Source: Spodoptera frugiperda
Lineage: Eukaryota > Arthropoda > Insecta > Lepidoptera > Noctuidae
Direction of reading: 5' to 3'
Length of the DNA: 64,000 bases
Assembly (NCBI RefSeq): GCF_023101765.2
Contig: NC_064216.1
Coordinates: 9,117,545-9,181,544 of the forward strand
The translations under genes and the position numbers were made by a program. The notes under the pieces were generated by a model, which saw only the letters and a program-made list of their open reading frames with translations, was not told the origin of the DNA and ran no database searches. This document shows, one piece after another, positions 54,460-63,799 of this stretch. How positions within the stretch are numbered: position 1 is the first letter of the stretch; the number at the start of each line of letters is the position of its first letter.

Positions 54460-54625
54460 GCCGTATTCATATCCATAATTTCTAAAGGGAAGTCAAGTCA
54501 CACATGGACCATAATGAGGGCACCGCGGGATCGCGCGATTGTCATTGGTGCCCTATTGTTTACTTTATATGGTGGCGCTACTGTGCGCATTTGGACGTGT
54601 CTAAATAAGCATAGATCTATGCCTG
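54460..54625. promoter_or_regulatory. Repeat-poor block with forkhead-type site
   Basis: GCACCGCGGGATCGCGCGAT is followed by ATTGTTTAC (near 54556), a forkhead-factor core, and GGTGGCGCTACTGTGCGCAT. No frame or repeat. Enhancer reading is a guess. Confidence 0.25.
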
Positions 54626-55549
54626 CGGCTTTGCTTTAACCAACAACCAATATCCCTTGACCTATCCTTCCATCTCAAATCAAAACTTTCCTATCAAGTT
54701 TTGAGGGTCTCCGTTTATTGGTTATCTTTTGAACTGTTACGTATGTTGAACATTGTCAAAGTTAGGGCTTTCTTCTTGGTTGTTGACTTAATTAGTAAGT
54801 TGGATATGTGAATGGCAGTGCAATGCGGCCGTGTTCTACGCTAGAACATCGTTATATTGGAAATATGGGTGGCGTCGGCATTAAGTCTCGTGAGATCTCT
54901 AAAAGACATTTGTTTGCTTTTCTTTCTTTGGCCGCTAGTTATTTATGCTCCTTAGCTATTACGAGATTTTGAATATCCGTTCTTGCTTTATACTGTGTAT
55001 TGAAACTAATTACATTTAAGTTCCTATACTCAAAAGATGTATTCAGGCATGCGTAGCGAGCGGGATTTTTTATTCAATTCAATTGTATCTAAACGTTGAA
55101 ACCAGATTATGCTTCAGACACATTTTCAACCAATATCTCAGATCATTCACACTAATCTACATTATCATAATATTTGATTGTATACCTATACAAACAAGAC
55201 TTTCGCACATACAAACATACATCTATGTATACATAAAAGCATATCTACATCTATTGCAATAAGGAACAGTTATAATAGGTTCTCCTTATATGCCTAGGAT
55301 TTATCTAGGAGCGCTAAATGGTTCTAAACGGATGTATTTTATGATATTGTCGGCATCAGATGACGGTTATAACGTATGCATTTGAGTGCAATGAATGGAA
55401 ATATATAGAATCGGTGTGTTTCGTAACTTTATATGGTTTTCTTATGTTATTGGTTTGTTATTGATGGTAAGGCGGTGATTTGGAGGTGTTTTTGTTTATG
55501 TATTTCGAACAATTTTTTAAAACTAATATTAACTTAGTGATTAATGCAC
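54626..55549. other. Unassigned AT-rich DNA
   Basis: No gene or clear repeat was recognised before the SINE-3 copy. Confidence 0.4.
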
Positions 55550-55725
55550 TGCTATGCTGCTGTGGTGGCTGGGCAATCGGTAGGTATACGTGCGCGGTTT
55601 CGATTCCCGCACGGAACAACTCTTGGTGTGATCCACAAATCTTATTTCGGGTCTCGATATCATGTGTATATCAAGTTTTATGTTTATAAATGCACCCACG
55701 TCAGGAAGGAAATTATAGATATTTT
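55550..55725 (+). repeat. SINE-3, full length
   Basis: CTATGCTGCTGTGGTGGCTG, GGCAATCGGTAGGTATACGT, GTTTCGATTCCCGCACGG (B-box), AACAACTCTTGGTGTGATCC, ACAAATCTTATTTCGGGTCT, CAAGTTTTATGTTTATAAAT and GCACCCACGTCAGGA are in order. Frames of 69 and 76 codons here are repeat translations. Confidence 0.85.
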
Positions 55726-56401
55726 AAAGAAAAAGAAAGAAAAGATTGGGTTGGAATTTTTTATTGCGGTATAAAGTATATATAAATATCTATATCTATT
55801 TGAGGATATTAAAGATTTTTTAATGATGATTTTTAGTTACCGTAGTAGTGTTACCGCAGCATAAGAAATCTTCGTTGTATTATTATGTATTAGATATGTA
55901 ATATAGCCTGAAAGACAATCAATATTAATAAAGGCAAAAACTACTATGGTTTTCACATATAAGCAAGAAGGCAGACACGGAAAATGCTATTTGTGAATTT
56001 TAATTAATATTTTGACAAAGCTTTTCACTGTTTGTAATAGTTTACAAACAGTGAAAAGCTTTGTTCAAAAATATCATGTTCAGCGTACGATAGTGGTGTA
56101 TATTTTTCACTTATATTTATGTACTCAGGGACGGAGGACACACGAACAAATGACGTCATTAGTTGGTGTCGGCTTGTAACATAAACTTTTGCTAATAAAT
56201 TGCACGAGATGCTAGTCCGTAGATATTTAGATGTACTTATCTTTGTTTATTGATGTATTACAGTCAAAGCACTCTTAAAATATAAGTACCTATGTGTGAT
56301 TATGGTCGACTACGTGATGGTCAAGGTATGAAAATTAATCTTTTTTGTGACGTTTTGATACCAAAAGGCTTAGTACTTGCAATGTTGTAGAGAATGACTG
56401 C
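55726..56401. other. AT-rich DNA around the perfect hairpin
   Basis: Apart from the hairpin at 56003-56078 and a TGACGTCA near 56150, nothing was recognised. Confidence 0.35.
56003..56078. other. Long near-perfect hairpin
   Basis: The inner arms ACAAAGCTTTTCACTGTTTG TAA (56015-56037) and their exact complement (56042-56064) pair over 23 bp around the loop TAGT. Pairing extends outward for about ten more bases (AATATTTTG on the left, CAAAAATATC on the right) with one extra base. No coding sequence. It could be a young inverted duplication, a tiny palindromic MITE, or a hairpin RNA source; no expression evidence can be seen. Confidence 0.85.
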
Positions 56402-56549
56402 ACAGTAGGCGCGGTGGCTTGGCAACTGGTCGTCGTGTAACATGTAATGGGTTCGATTCCCGCGCGGGGCAACTATTTGTGTAATCAACAAATTGTTGTT
56501 TCGACCGATTGATGAACGAAGCGTTGCGCTCCAAATTTCCTTGTGGGAA
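56402..56549 (+). repeat. SINE-3 head, truncated
   Basis: CAGTAGGCGCGGTGGCTTGG, CAACTGGTCGTCGTGTAACA, GGGTTCGATTCCCGCG (B-box), GGGCAACTATTTGTGTAATC and AACAAATTGTTGTTTCG are the head and first body box of SINE-3. After about 56500 the SINE-3 body stops and other sequence, leading to a LINE end, takes over. Confidence 0.75.
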
Positions 56550-56745
56550 CAGCAAAGGAGTGAAACTGTGGCTTTACCGGAATCTATGTTTTCTGAAGGG
56601 TACCTGGGTGTCTTCATGTCTCGAGTGAATAGGTTGCTTATGGGCATGCTCCATCCTATCCTCCATCCTATGCTCCATTGTAGGCCGCGTCGTCGCTTAC
56701 CATCAGACGAGATATCAGCTAAGTGCCTACCCATTACCAATTAAA
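56550..56745 (+). pseudogene. LINE ORF2 C-terminus and 3' end
   Basis: In the frame of 56493 the translation contains LPESMFSEGYLGVFMSRVNR LL, the usual C-terminal motif of CR1/jockey-type insect LINE proteins (LPxSVFPxxYxLxxFKxRVNRxL). It is followed by an arginine-rich stretch and a stop near 56742. It is the part missing from the broken LINE at 17336-18050 and may be of the same family. Only the C-terminal end is present, joined directly to a SINE-3 head. Confidence 0.6.
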
Positions 56746-56990
56746 CAAGCTTTTCTTCTTCCCTAAAGTATAAATAGGCTTATAATGGTATGTTCATATC
56801 ATTTTGATCATAGACCAGTTTGAAACAACTGGACTCTCACTTTCCCGACTTTCTCGGACTATTAAGGAAATCTTAATGTATGCTGTTATGTTATATAATT
56901 ATATTTATTAGTTACAGTAAGATTATCTGAATGGTTGCATTTACAATATATTACAAAAATATCTAAATAGTAATAATATAGTGAGGAAAA

Positions 56991-57340
56991 TTTTTTGATG
57001 GGTTAAAATCATCCAATGACTTGTCCCACCTTGGGCGAGGCGAAAGGCAGTATCAGACTCTTACTGACTATAAACCATCACGTTCCTACTCCTGCTTTTC
57101 TTTTCAAGCCGGAGCCTCTGTAAACCCTCTAGGTAGTCCTCAGTCCGTGCGTGCGGCGCGTCGCGTTCTGTGCGCGCCTCAAAGAGCCATCAGACCACCA
57201 CAGATGGGGCCCAGTAGGGCAGATGCCTGATCCGGAGCTGCGGACTACCTAGCGGGTTTACCGGGGCTCCGGCTCGAAAAGCAGGAGTAGGAACGGGGTG
57301 GTTTTTAGTCAGTAAAAAAAGGTAGTCCTCAGCTCCGGAT
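56991..57340. mobile_element. FB foldback element with both arms
   Basis: The left arm (56991-57152) reads AAAATCATCCAATGACTTGT ... TCAGACTCTTACTGACTATA ... CTAGGTAGTCCTCAG. A GC-rich centre follows (GTGCGTGCGGCGCGTCGCGT, AGAGCCATCAGACCACCACA, GGGCCCAGTAGGGCAGATGC). The right arm (57227-57316), TGATCCGGAGCTGCGGACTA ... GGAACGGGGTGGTTTTTAGT, is the reverse complement of the inner left arm. It breaks off at TCAGTAAAAAAA and is followed by a further short piece of arm (GGTAGTCCTCAGCTCCGGAT). This copy explains the many single-arm copies in both orientations. Non-coding. Confidence 0.8.
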
Positions 57341-57349
57341 TTGAAGTGT

Positions 57350-57425
57350 CCCTAACTATACGTTTTTAAACACACCCACGACTTATACTAATGCGTGAAA
57401 ATTCTAGTGCAGAGCAAGATTTTAT
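57350..57425 (+). repeat. SINE-3 tail fragment
   Basis: ACTATACGTTTTTAAACACA, CCCACGACTTATACTAATGC and AAATTCTAGTGCAGAGCAAG match the end of SINE-3 (TGTAAACGCACCCACGACAC ... CTAGTGTGGGGCAA). The head is missing, possibly because the foldback element inserted there. Confidence 0.55.
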
Positions 57426-57847
57426 AAAATAACTCAATTGATATCATTTACAACATATTTTATGCATGAGTTCATACATTTAGTATTAAAATGTATCAAT
57501 TTACGACCAAGTTTGAAACATATTCCGATACAAGCCTCTAAAATAACATAATCGAGTATATTAGCATGTTTCTTACAGTAAGACCATTTGCCTAACACCT
57601 AGTATTCAGTATTAAAATCTAGGTTCTAATTAATGTACTAGTTTTATGCTAAAATTAAGTGGGTGTCAGGATTTAGATCTGTTTATATTTATGACAGAAT
57701 TAATTAATTTCAATATAATTGTATAGTAATTGTTGCGTTCACTTGACATAAGGATTGCTGTGCGGTCTGTGTTCATTGGAAGAGGAGACTGGATGAGATT
57801 TTAATTGAAAATACCTGTGTATATGCTTTGTGCACATGTTCAGCTTC
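57426..57847. other. Unassigned AT-rich DNA
   Basis: No gene or clear repeat is visible. Confidence 0.4.
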
Positions 57848-57950
57848 GTTGACCGATTGGTTGGAAGTGCAACTGCCGAGCAAGGGCTTTCGGGTTCGAT
57901 TCGGGTCGGTCGAAGTATTGCTGGGCTTTTTTCCGTTTTTAGAACATTTC
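57848..57950 (+). repeat. SINE-1 head, 3' truncated
   Basis: TTGACCGATTGGTTGGAAGT, GCAACTGCCGAGCAAGGGCT, TTCGGGTTCGATTCGGGTCG (B-box) and GAAGTATTGCTGGGCTTTTT are the head and first body box of SINE-1. It stops after TTCCGTTTTTAGAAC. Unlike most copies it has lost the 3', not the 5', end. Confidence 0.75.
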
Positions 57951-58379
57951 GCATTTAAAACTGGACAGTTAAATCGTAAGGGAAGAGAGTCGTAGAGAGT
58001 GATCACATATTGAAAACAAATGAATAGTGTTACTGATTAGGTATTGCTGTCGAGTACCTAACGGATAGAGAAATGTTAGAAAACTCTTAATTAAAGCAAT
58101 AAAATTATTTGTGTGTCCGGACATAATCTTTTTAGTGTTGCAATAAAGAAACTCCCATTAACATGAAATATAGAACTTTCTCACAAATACAACCAAAACA
58201 ACAAATAATATCGGTAATCCTACCCAATACCCGTGTCGTGATACCACGTAATAATCAAACTATAAATAATTGCGACCGACACCCTTATATTAATTAAAAG
58301 ACATACAAAACTTGCGTGCGCATAGACAATACGGGTGTATTTACGTAATAAAGAATCAATAAGACTAAAACCATGTTAA
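57951..58379. other. Unassigned AT-rich DNA
   Basis: No gene or clear repeat is visible. Confidence 0.4.
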
Positions 58380-58560
58380 ATCAACATTGGGCGAAGCAAG
58401 CAAAGACAAGAAACGAATCCGACAATTTATGGTACCGTTCTCAGAGACCTCGCAATGAATAGACGCGGCAAACGACTCGAATGTTTCTTTGTCACCGAGC
58501 AGACGATGTCGTTCGATATTTAAATTGTGTCGGATCGAGATGTTGAGTGATGTGTGTGTT
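58380..58560. promoter_or_regulatory. Repeat-poor block of moderate GC
   Basis: From CATTGGGCGAAGCAAGCAAA to GTGTCGGATCGAGATGTTG, CG dinucleotides are more frequent than in the flanks, with no recognised repeat or frame. Candidate conserved non-coding element by composition only. Confidence 0.25.
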
Positions 58561-59317
58561 GTTTTTAATTTAAAGGGTGAATTTTATTGGCTTTTTAAGT
58601 CAGTTTTGGTGTGGTTTTGTCACGGATACGAAGACTATAACAGATAAAAAATATTGCATCTTTCTACAAAAGCTTAGTTAAGATAAGCTATAATTGTCCA
58701 CCTATTGGAAGCCGATCAAATGTAGACTCTGTGTTTATGTAATATCTGCTATTCATAATAATAAAAATCGAAACTCCTTTATGAAGTCGTTTTCACTAAT
58801 TAATGTACTAGCTGACACTATTATGTTTATGACACCTTATCTACTAAACCAATACTAACAGTTTCATAAAATAATAATATATTTTGCAAATATCAACTTC
58901 TACGCATTCATACATCTACATTCACGAGCCTAATTTTATTAGGAACACGCCCGCACCCGAAAAAGGCGCGAAACACACGCGATATAAAAAATGGCGGCGA
59001 GCGATTTGAATGCGTGAATTATTGTCTTTGGACCAGAAATAATACACCTTCGGAAAATAATATGGCAACACCAGCGAAATGTAATCGTGATAAATGGAAG
59101 TGTGGAGGCTTTTGTGTAATGGGATCTGGGTTCTGTTATCATATACATACATATAAGTAGGGGGTATGGGTAGAAATCAAGTGTGTGTGACTTCACTTTT
59201 ATTACAATTTCATTTTTGTTCGATTGGTGCGTAGTAAATGGTGATCTAGCGAGTTACTATCTGTTAGTTGTAATGCTGTGCTTACAAATAACTTGTGAAA
59301 AGTAGTTATAGTACTTT
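58561..59317. other. Mostly AT-rich DNA with one GC islet
   Basis: 58930-59060 (AACACGCCCGCACCCGAAAA, AAATGGCGGCGAGCGATTTG) is a small repeat-poor islet. The minus frames of 76 and 85 codons at 58922-59196 overlap each other and are not recognisable. Confidence 0.3.
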
Positions 59318-59462
59318 TTTAAGGAAGGAAAATCATCCAATGACTTCTCCCGCCTTGGGCGAGGGAGCGTCAGCCTCGTACTGACTAGAAACTACCCCGT
59401 TTCTACTGCTGCTTTTCGAGCTGGAGCCTTAGTAACCCCACTAGGTAGTCCGCAGCTCCGGA
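59318..59462 (+). repeat. FB repeat, single arm
   Basis: GGAAAATCATCCAATGACTT, CTCCCGCCTTGGGCGAGGGA, GCGTCAGCCTCGTACTGACT, AACTACCCCGTTTCTACTGC, TTTTCGAGCTGGAGCCTTAG and CTAGGTAGTCCGCAGCTCCG form one complete arm. Confidence 0.85.
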
Positions 59463-60064
59463 TACGTATAGTACTAAGTATTATTATAAAACTTTTAACT
59501 CAGATAAATAATTTTAAGATATTTAAAGAAATTATTTTCAGAGAACAATAGGGTTTTTACACCACATTAAAATCAGTTACCATGGTAACTAAATTTTAAC
59601 GTAAGTACTACACCGTACATACTGCTACCACATTCAGTAAGAAAAACACCTCGTTATGTTTTTGCATATCCTTGGCTGTCTCAGATCATTGGTCGGTTTG
59701 ATGGCGATCATTACAGTGTCATTACAGTAATGACCAATGAGAGACAGGAAGATTGCATTGTTAGTGGAATAGGAAAGGCACTAATCTTGATGTGGGTTGA
59801 AAAAATATGTAGGAAATTGACTAGGAAGAATGATTTAAGTTATTAGTGGCAAATTAGTTTAGAAATAGTGTGAATGCTAAAATTGGGTGTGTTGTCATTA
59901 GAAGTAATAATGTAATTGAATAAAAGTTAGTCAATTATCTTTATTTGCCTGTTTGAGGAATAATATGAATGGTCTTAAGTTAAAGGCACACAGTTCAATC
60001 GATTAGTTTATTAAGTTTTTCGTTTTACAAATATAAGTGTAGAGTAACAATAAGTCATTGTAAG
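59463..60064. other. Unassigned AT-rich DNA
   Basis: No gene or clear repeat is visible. CATTACAGTGTCATTACAGT near 59710 is a short local repeat. Confidence 0.4.
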
Positions 60065-60192
60065 AAAACATTTCGCGATACATAACGCGGCAACAGTCAC
60101 TCTGCTTCTGCTCATGATTAGTAGCTTTTAGCATGGCTTGAAAGAGTTATGTTCGAGTTCCTCTTTAAATAGTTACGTAAGTAAGCCGAAAA
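60065..60192 (-). mobile_element. MITE, CGGYTTACTCA family
   Basis: On the minus strand: CGGCTTACTTACGTAACTAT, AAGAGGAACTCGAACATAAC, TTTCAAGCCATGCTAAAAGC and AATCATGAGCAGAAGCAGAG, the same order as 28075-28195. The opposite terminus is lost. Confidence 0.6.
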
Positions 60193-61369
60193 ACATATTA
60201 TTTAATCAATCATTTAGTACGTCGCTAATGACAATATACTTAAAAATTTTATTATTGGTTAGAAATTGTATTTCATTCAATCGATATTTTAGAAAATTCT
60301 CACTCACTGAATAGGAATGCATCTTTTCTTAGTTATACTATGTTTATATCTCGTTTATGAATAGTAACGAAGGACTTTGACTTTTCTCATCATTCGTATT
60401 CCTATCAGTAGCAATGTACGCACGCCTCCGTTTCCTTATTCGGTAAGGGCGTGTACACATCTGCATATGTCCATATCTCTTTATTGATCAATCGCTTAAC
60501 GGCTCCTTCTAATCATTTTGCGTTTCCAATCTTAATGAATATCCGTGTGATGGGGCTGCCAACCTGGGGCCGTTAATGTGTTCATAGCCTTAAATGCTGA
60601 TTGGGAAAGTTACGGTATGCTTAATTGTTAGATGCGTATGTGTGTAATTAGTTGTTGATGATGGTTTATCTAATATGATGTTTTTTAGACTTCTGAATAC
60701 TGATAATATGAGAGATTTTTGATACCTAATATGTCTGAAAAACGGATACTTCAAATACTAAAAAAAAAAAAATCATTTTGAGTTTTTTTTTATAAATCTA
60801 TGCAAAAAATTACATACTTGAATTGAAATGGTCCAACAACAGTCACTTCGAGATTTGAAATAAAGCCCTTAATATATTGACATATTCGTTTCTACATAAT
60901 AAGATATATTATATGATAAGATTTCGATAAGAGTCTGCAATGATTCACAATTCCAATACAATTAAAGTATGACCTAAAACATTCTCATAGATAAACTTTA
61001 ACCACAAAACGCCTCCTCTTGGCATTTAGATATTAATATATGATACAAGTAGCAACATTACGAAACGAAATCATAGCTCCTACCGCATTACATAAACATG
61101 AAATAACATTATACATACAAATAACTATATCGCTCATAGATTTTAAACGCTTTATCTTGAACTATTCACTTACTGCTTGGAATTCTTCCTACTTAGAGAA
61201 TTCACTCCGTGGAGCTACGAAATAAACATACTAGTACATTATTATAACTTCAGTGCCCCATTCATACCACAATACTGAGATAATACGCATTCTAAACGAA
61301 ACAAAATTTCCATACATACTTTGCTTTAGAACACTTTGTAATAAGTAAAACGATAATTTCCCCATAAAT
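60193..61369. other. Unassigned AT-rich DNA
   Basis: The 61-codon frame at 61040-61225 has no recognisable feature. No repeat was identified. Confidence 0.4.
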
Positions 61370-61790
61370 TTTGCAATAAAAGCAAAATATCTTATATGCA
61401 AATGAGGCTATATGCGTTATAATCCGGCGAAAACGGCCGATTTGTACGACAAATATATGAAACTCGCGGCTTATTACGTCAAACGAGTTTATGGGGCCAA
61501 TAACGCAGTATCTGTGGGTAATACTAGCGTTCTATTAAATGTGCTATCGCCAATAATATCTATGTGATAGAATGAAATGGTGCACTCGATGTTGGTCCTC
61601 TTATGAGGCTACAATATCGCTTTCGCATATCAGAATTGCTAATAAATGGCGGGAATGTGTGCCAGGCGGGTGCGCGGGCTATGCTTATTAGTGAGTCGAC
61701 GGTGGCGCCCTCGAGACAATCGCGGCTCGGCTGTGAACTAGATGGGATATGGGCCAACGGTTGACGATCGCTTTGTTTTGCACCTGTTGT
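61370..61790. promoter_or_regulatory. Candidate developmental enhancer
   Basis: Repeat-free block with more GC than its flanks. A perfect POU octamer ATGCAAAT lies at 61396-61403. GCAATAAA (61373-61380) and TTTATGG (61488-61494), with CCATAAA at 61362-61368 just outside, resemble Caudal/Abd-B-class homeodomain sites. The 65-codon minus frame at 61560-61757 is not recognisable. The enhancer call is inference from motif clustering. Confidence 0.3.
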
Positions 61791-62518
61791 TATAAGCTCC
61801 GTTTAAGACTTTGTTTATTGAATGAGGAATGATTTATTGTTTGTGGACGTCAATGGTTCATAATATTTTATTGTTCTCATATTAATGTTTTATAAATATT
61901 CTAATTAGTTTGTAATTAGATAAGAATGATGGTTTTATGTAATGATTTGCAACAGTACTTTCAACGTCAAATACAACGAACAGGTCAAAACAGTACGCAC
62001 ATAGACTCCGATTAAAGAAAAAATGCTCAGTAATTATATCAGTTTTAACCAAAATCAGATCTCACACCACAAAGATCTCAAAAAAGAAAAATGTTCACAA
62101 CACCTGGTAGGAAACCACGGTCACAATATAGGTTACGGATACACGGTAGCGAGCCAATGGCCGGTGCATCGCATGCATCCAGTTTATAGATAAATGATGG
62201 AGATATAACGAGATTTAAGAATATGCGATGCCTAGGGAGTTCATTCGTATGTATCTAGCCTTAAATCGGTAATAGTGGGCTATAGTGCTAATTTATAAGT
62301 TCACGGTGGTTTCCTTTTTAAGTAAAGGCTGGAGTACAGTAATGCGACGGTATATGAAGAGCTTGAGGGAGACATTATTATGTATTGGGTTTTAAAATGG
62401 ATATGGAAAAGGTTTGTGAGGTCTCTGGACGGCTCTAGTTAACTGTTTTGTTCCAGTATATGATATATTTTTATAATAACTATCGTGAGACATATAAATG
62501 AACTAAAAATGGTTTATG
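61791..62518. other. Unassigned AT-rich DNA
   Basis: 62130-62270 has GGCCGGTGCATCGCATGCAT and ATGCGATGCC blocks that loosely recall the interior of the MITE at 6392-6580, but no termini are found. Confidence 0.35.
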
Positions 62519-62639
62519 GTTTACTCAGGTACAATAATGGACGCGATGACCGCGTCTGCGCACGCGGCTCATGATAAAGAGTCCCTCTGTCACTCGAAAC
62601 TAGTAGAGCTTTTCTCTATTATGTCTGTGAGTAAACCGT
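62519..62639. mobile_element. Complete MITE, CGGYTTACTCA family
   Basis: The left end TGGTTTACTCAGGTACAATA and the right end CTGTGAGTAAACCGTG are inverted (GGTTTACTCA / TGAGTAAACC). The interior has GGACGCGATGACCGCGTCTG, GAGTCCCTCTGTCACTCGAA and ACTAGTAGAGCTTTTCTCTA. Relatives are at 28075-28195, 31353-31450 and 60065-60192. About 120 bp, non-coding; the target duplication is not clear. Confidence 0.7.
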
Positions 62640-62734
62640 GATTTTTAGTTATTGCGATAACCTTAGCACCTTTAGCAGGGGAGTTTTCAAAAGCTGGTCG
62701 CTTTCATCCGACCTGTAAGTCATTGGGTGAGATC

Positions 62735-62825
62735 TTTTTTTAAGCTAGATAAATGATCTTATATCTTCTCCCGCCTTGGATAAAGCGAGAAGGAGTGTCA
62801 AACTTTTACTGACTAATTGGGTGAG
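62735..62825 (+). repeat. FB repeat, partial arm
   Basis: ATCTTCTCCCGCCTTGGATA, AAGCGAGAAGGAGTGTCAAA and CTTTTACTGACTAA match the outer half of the FB arm. The inner half is absent. Confidence 0.65.
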
Positions 62826-63339
62826 GTTTATGTTAGTCATTAAACGTCTTGACTGTCTATATTAATTTTAAAACAACCTGTTTGTAAAGTTTTCTTTCTA
62901 TTGTGTCATTCGGGTTGTATCCGAGTAAACATTTTTCTTTTATGTTATTTTAGTCAAGACGACATCCCTAATCAGTTCTACCAAAAATAATACCAAATTA
63001 CATCAAGTATTGCATAATATAACCTTTTCCCAATCGACTTCCCATGACTTGTCACACAAGTATCCCCATATTGGTACAGTTACAATCTCCACAAGTCTTC
63101 TAATTAAGAGCTCGCCGCTCCTTCATTAACTTGACGTCCCTGATAACAGTTATCAGTTGAGCATATCACCGTGTATGTGTGATAACATCGTAATTGTTGT
63201 ATCAATTATTGATGTAATCTTTGATAATGTTGACGGGAGCTGGCTACTGGTTGATATCCTGTGCGCTTGCGCTTGTACAGTTGCGTATGAGTGTGTGAGT
63301 GTATGTGTGTGATGTGTTTGTGTGTGAAATGAAATTATT
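62826..63339. other. Unassigned AT-rich DNA
   Basis: A GTGTGAGTGTATGTGTGTGA-type simple stretch is present near 63292-63325. No gene was recognised. Confidence 0.4.
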
Positions 63340-63394
63340 GGGTGAGGCGAGAGGTAGTGTGAGACTCTTACTGATTAAAACCACCCTGTTCCAA
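63340..63394 (+). repeat. FB repeat, short arm fragment
   Basis: GGTGAGGCGAGAGGTAGTGT, GAGACTCTTACTGATTAAAA and CCACCCTGTTCC match the middle of the FB arm only. Confidence 0.65.
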
Positions 63395-63714
63395 ATTAAG
63401 TTGGCTGAGAGTGAAACTGTTGTCTATCAAATTGAAGGTTTTGATATTTAAAAAAATCTAACAATAATCCAAAAACGCTTCTTCTTTACAGATTAATTTT
63501 CCCATGTCATAGTAAAACCATTTAACAGCCTAATTTCAAATTAGAGCTAACATTTCTCTTAATTTCTATACTAAACATAACAATTTAATTTAATAATATA
63601 ATTAAAACAAACCTCAAACAATACAAAACAATAACGTTACTCATTCATTACGTAAACGTAAAACAAAATACTTCGCACGTTAATGTCGCGGACATTTTGT
63701 AAGCGCATGCGCCG
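63395..63714. other. Unassigned AT-rich DNA
   Basis: No gene or repeat is visible before the 85-bp motif. Confidence 0.4.
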
Positions 63715-63799
63715 CATATCAAGACGAACAAAACCAGTTTATCAAGGTCTCACTTTATACTATCTTTCCTCACATACAATGGTCAGTTTATACTGGTTT
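63715..63799 (+). other. 85-bp motif, copy B
   Basis: Ungapped partner of 12916-13000 in the same orientation. Shared blocks: CATATCAAG, CCAGTTTATCA, GTCTC, ATCTTTCC, ACATAC, CAGTTTATACTGGTT (one mismatch). It lies in a locally GC-richer setting (GCGCATGCGCCGCATATC before, CTGCGCAGGCGCCGGCC after). Function unknown. Confidence 0.6.

Noticed and set aside
56321..56740. 139-codon minus frame, the longest in the window
   Set aside because: It runs antisense through a SINE-3 head and a LINE C-terminal piece, so it has no independent coding support.
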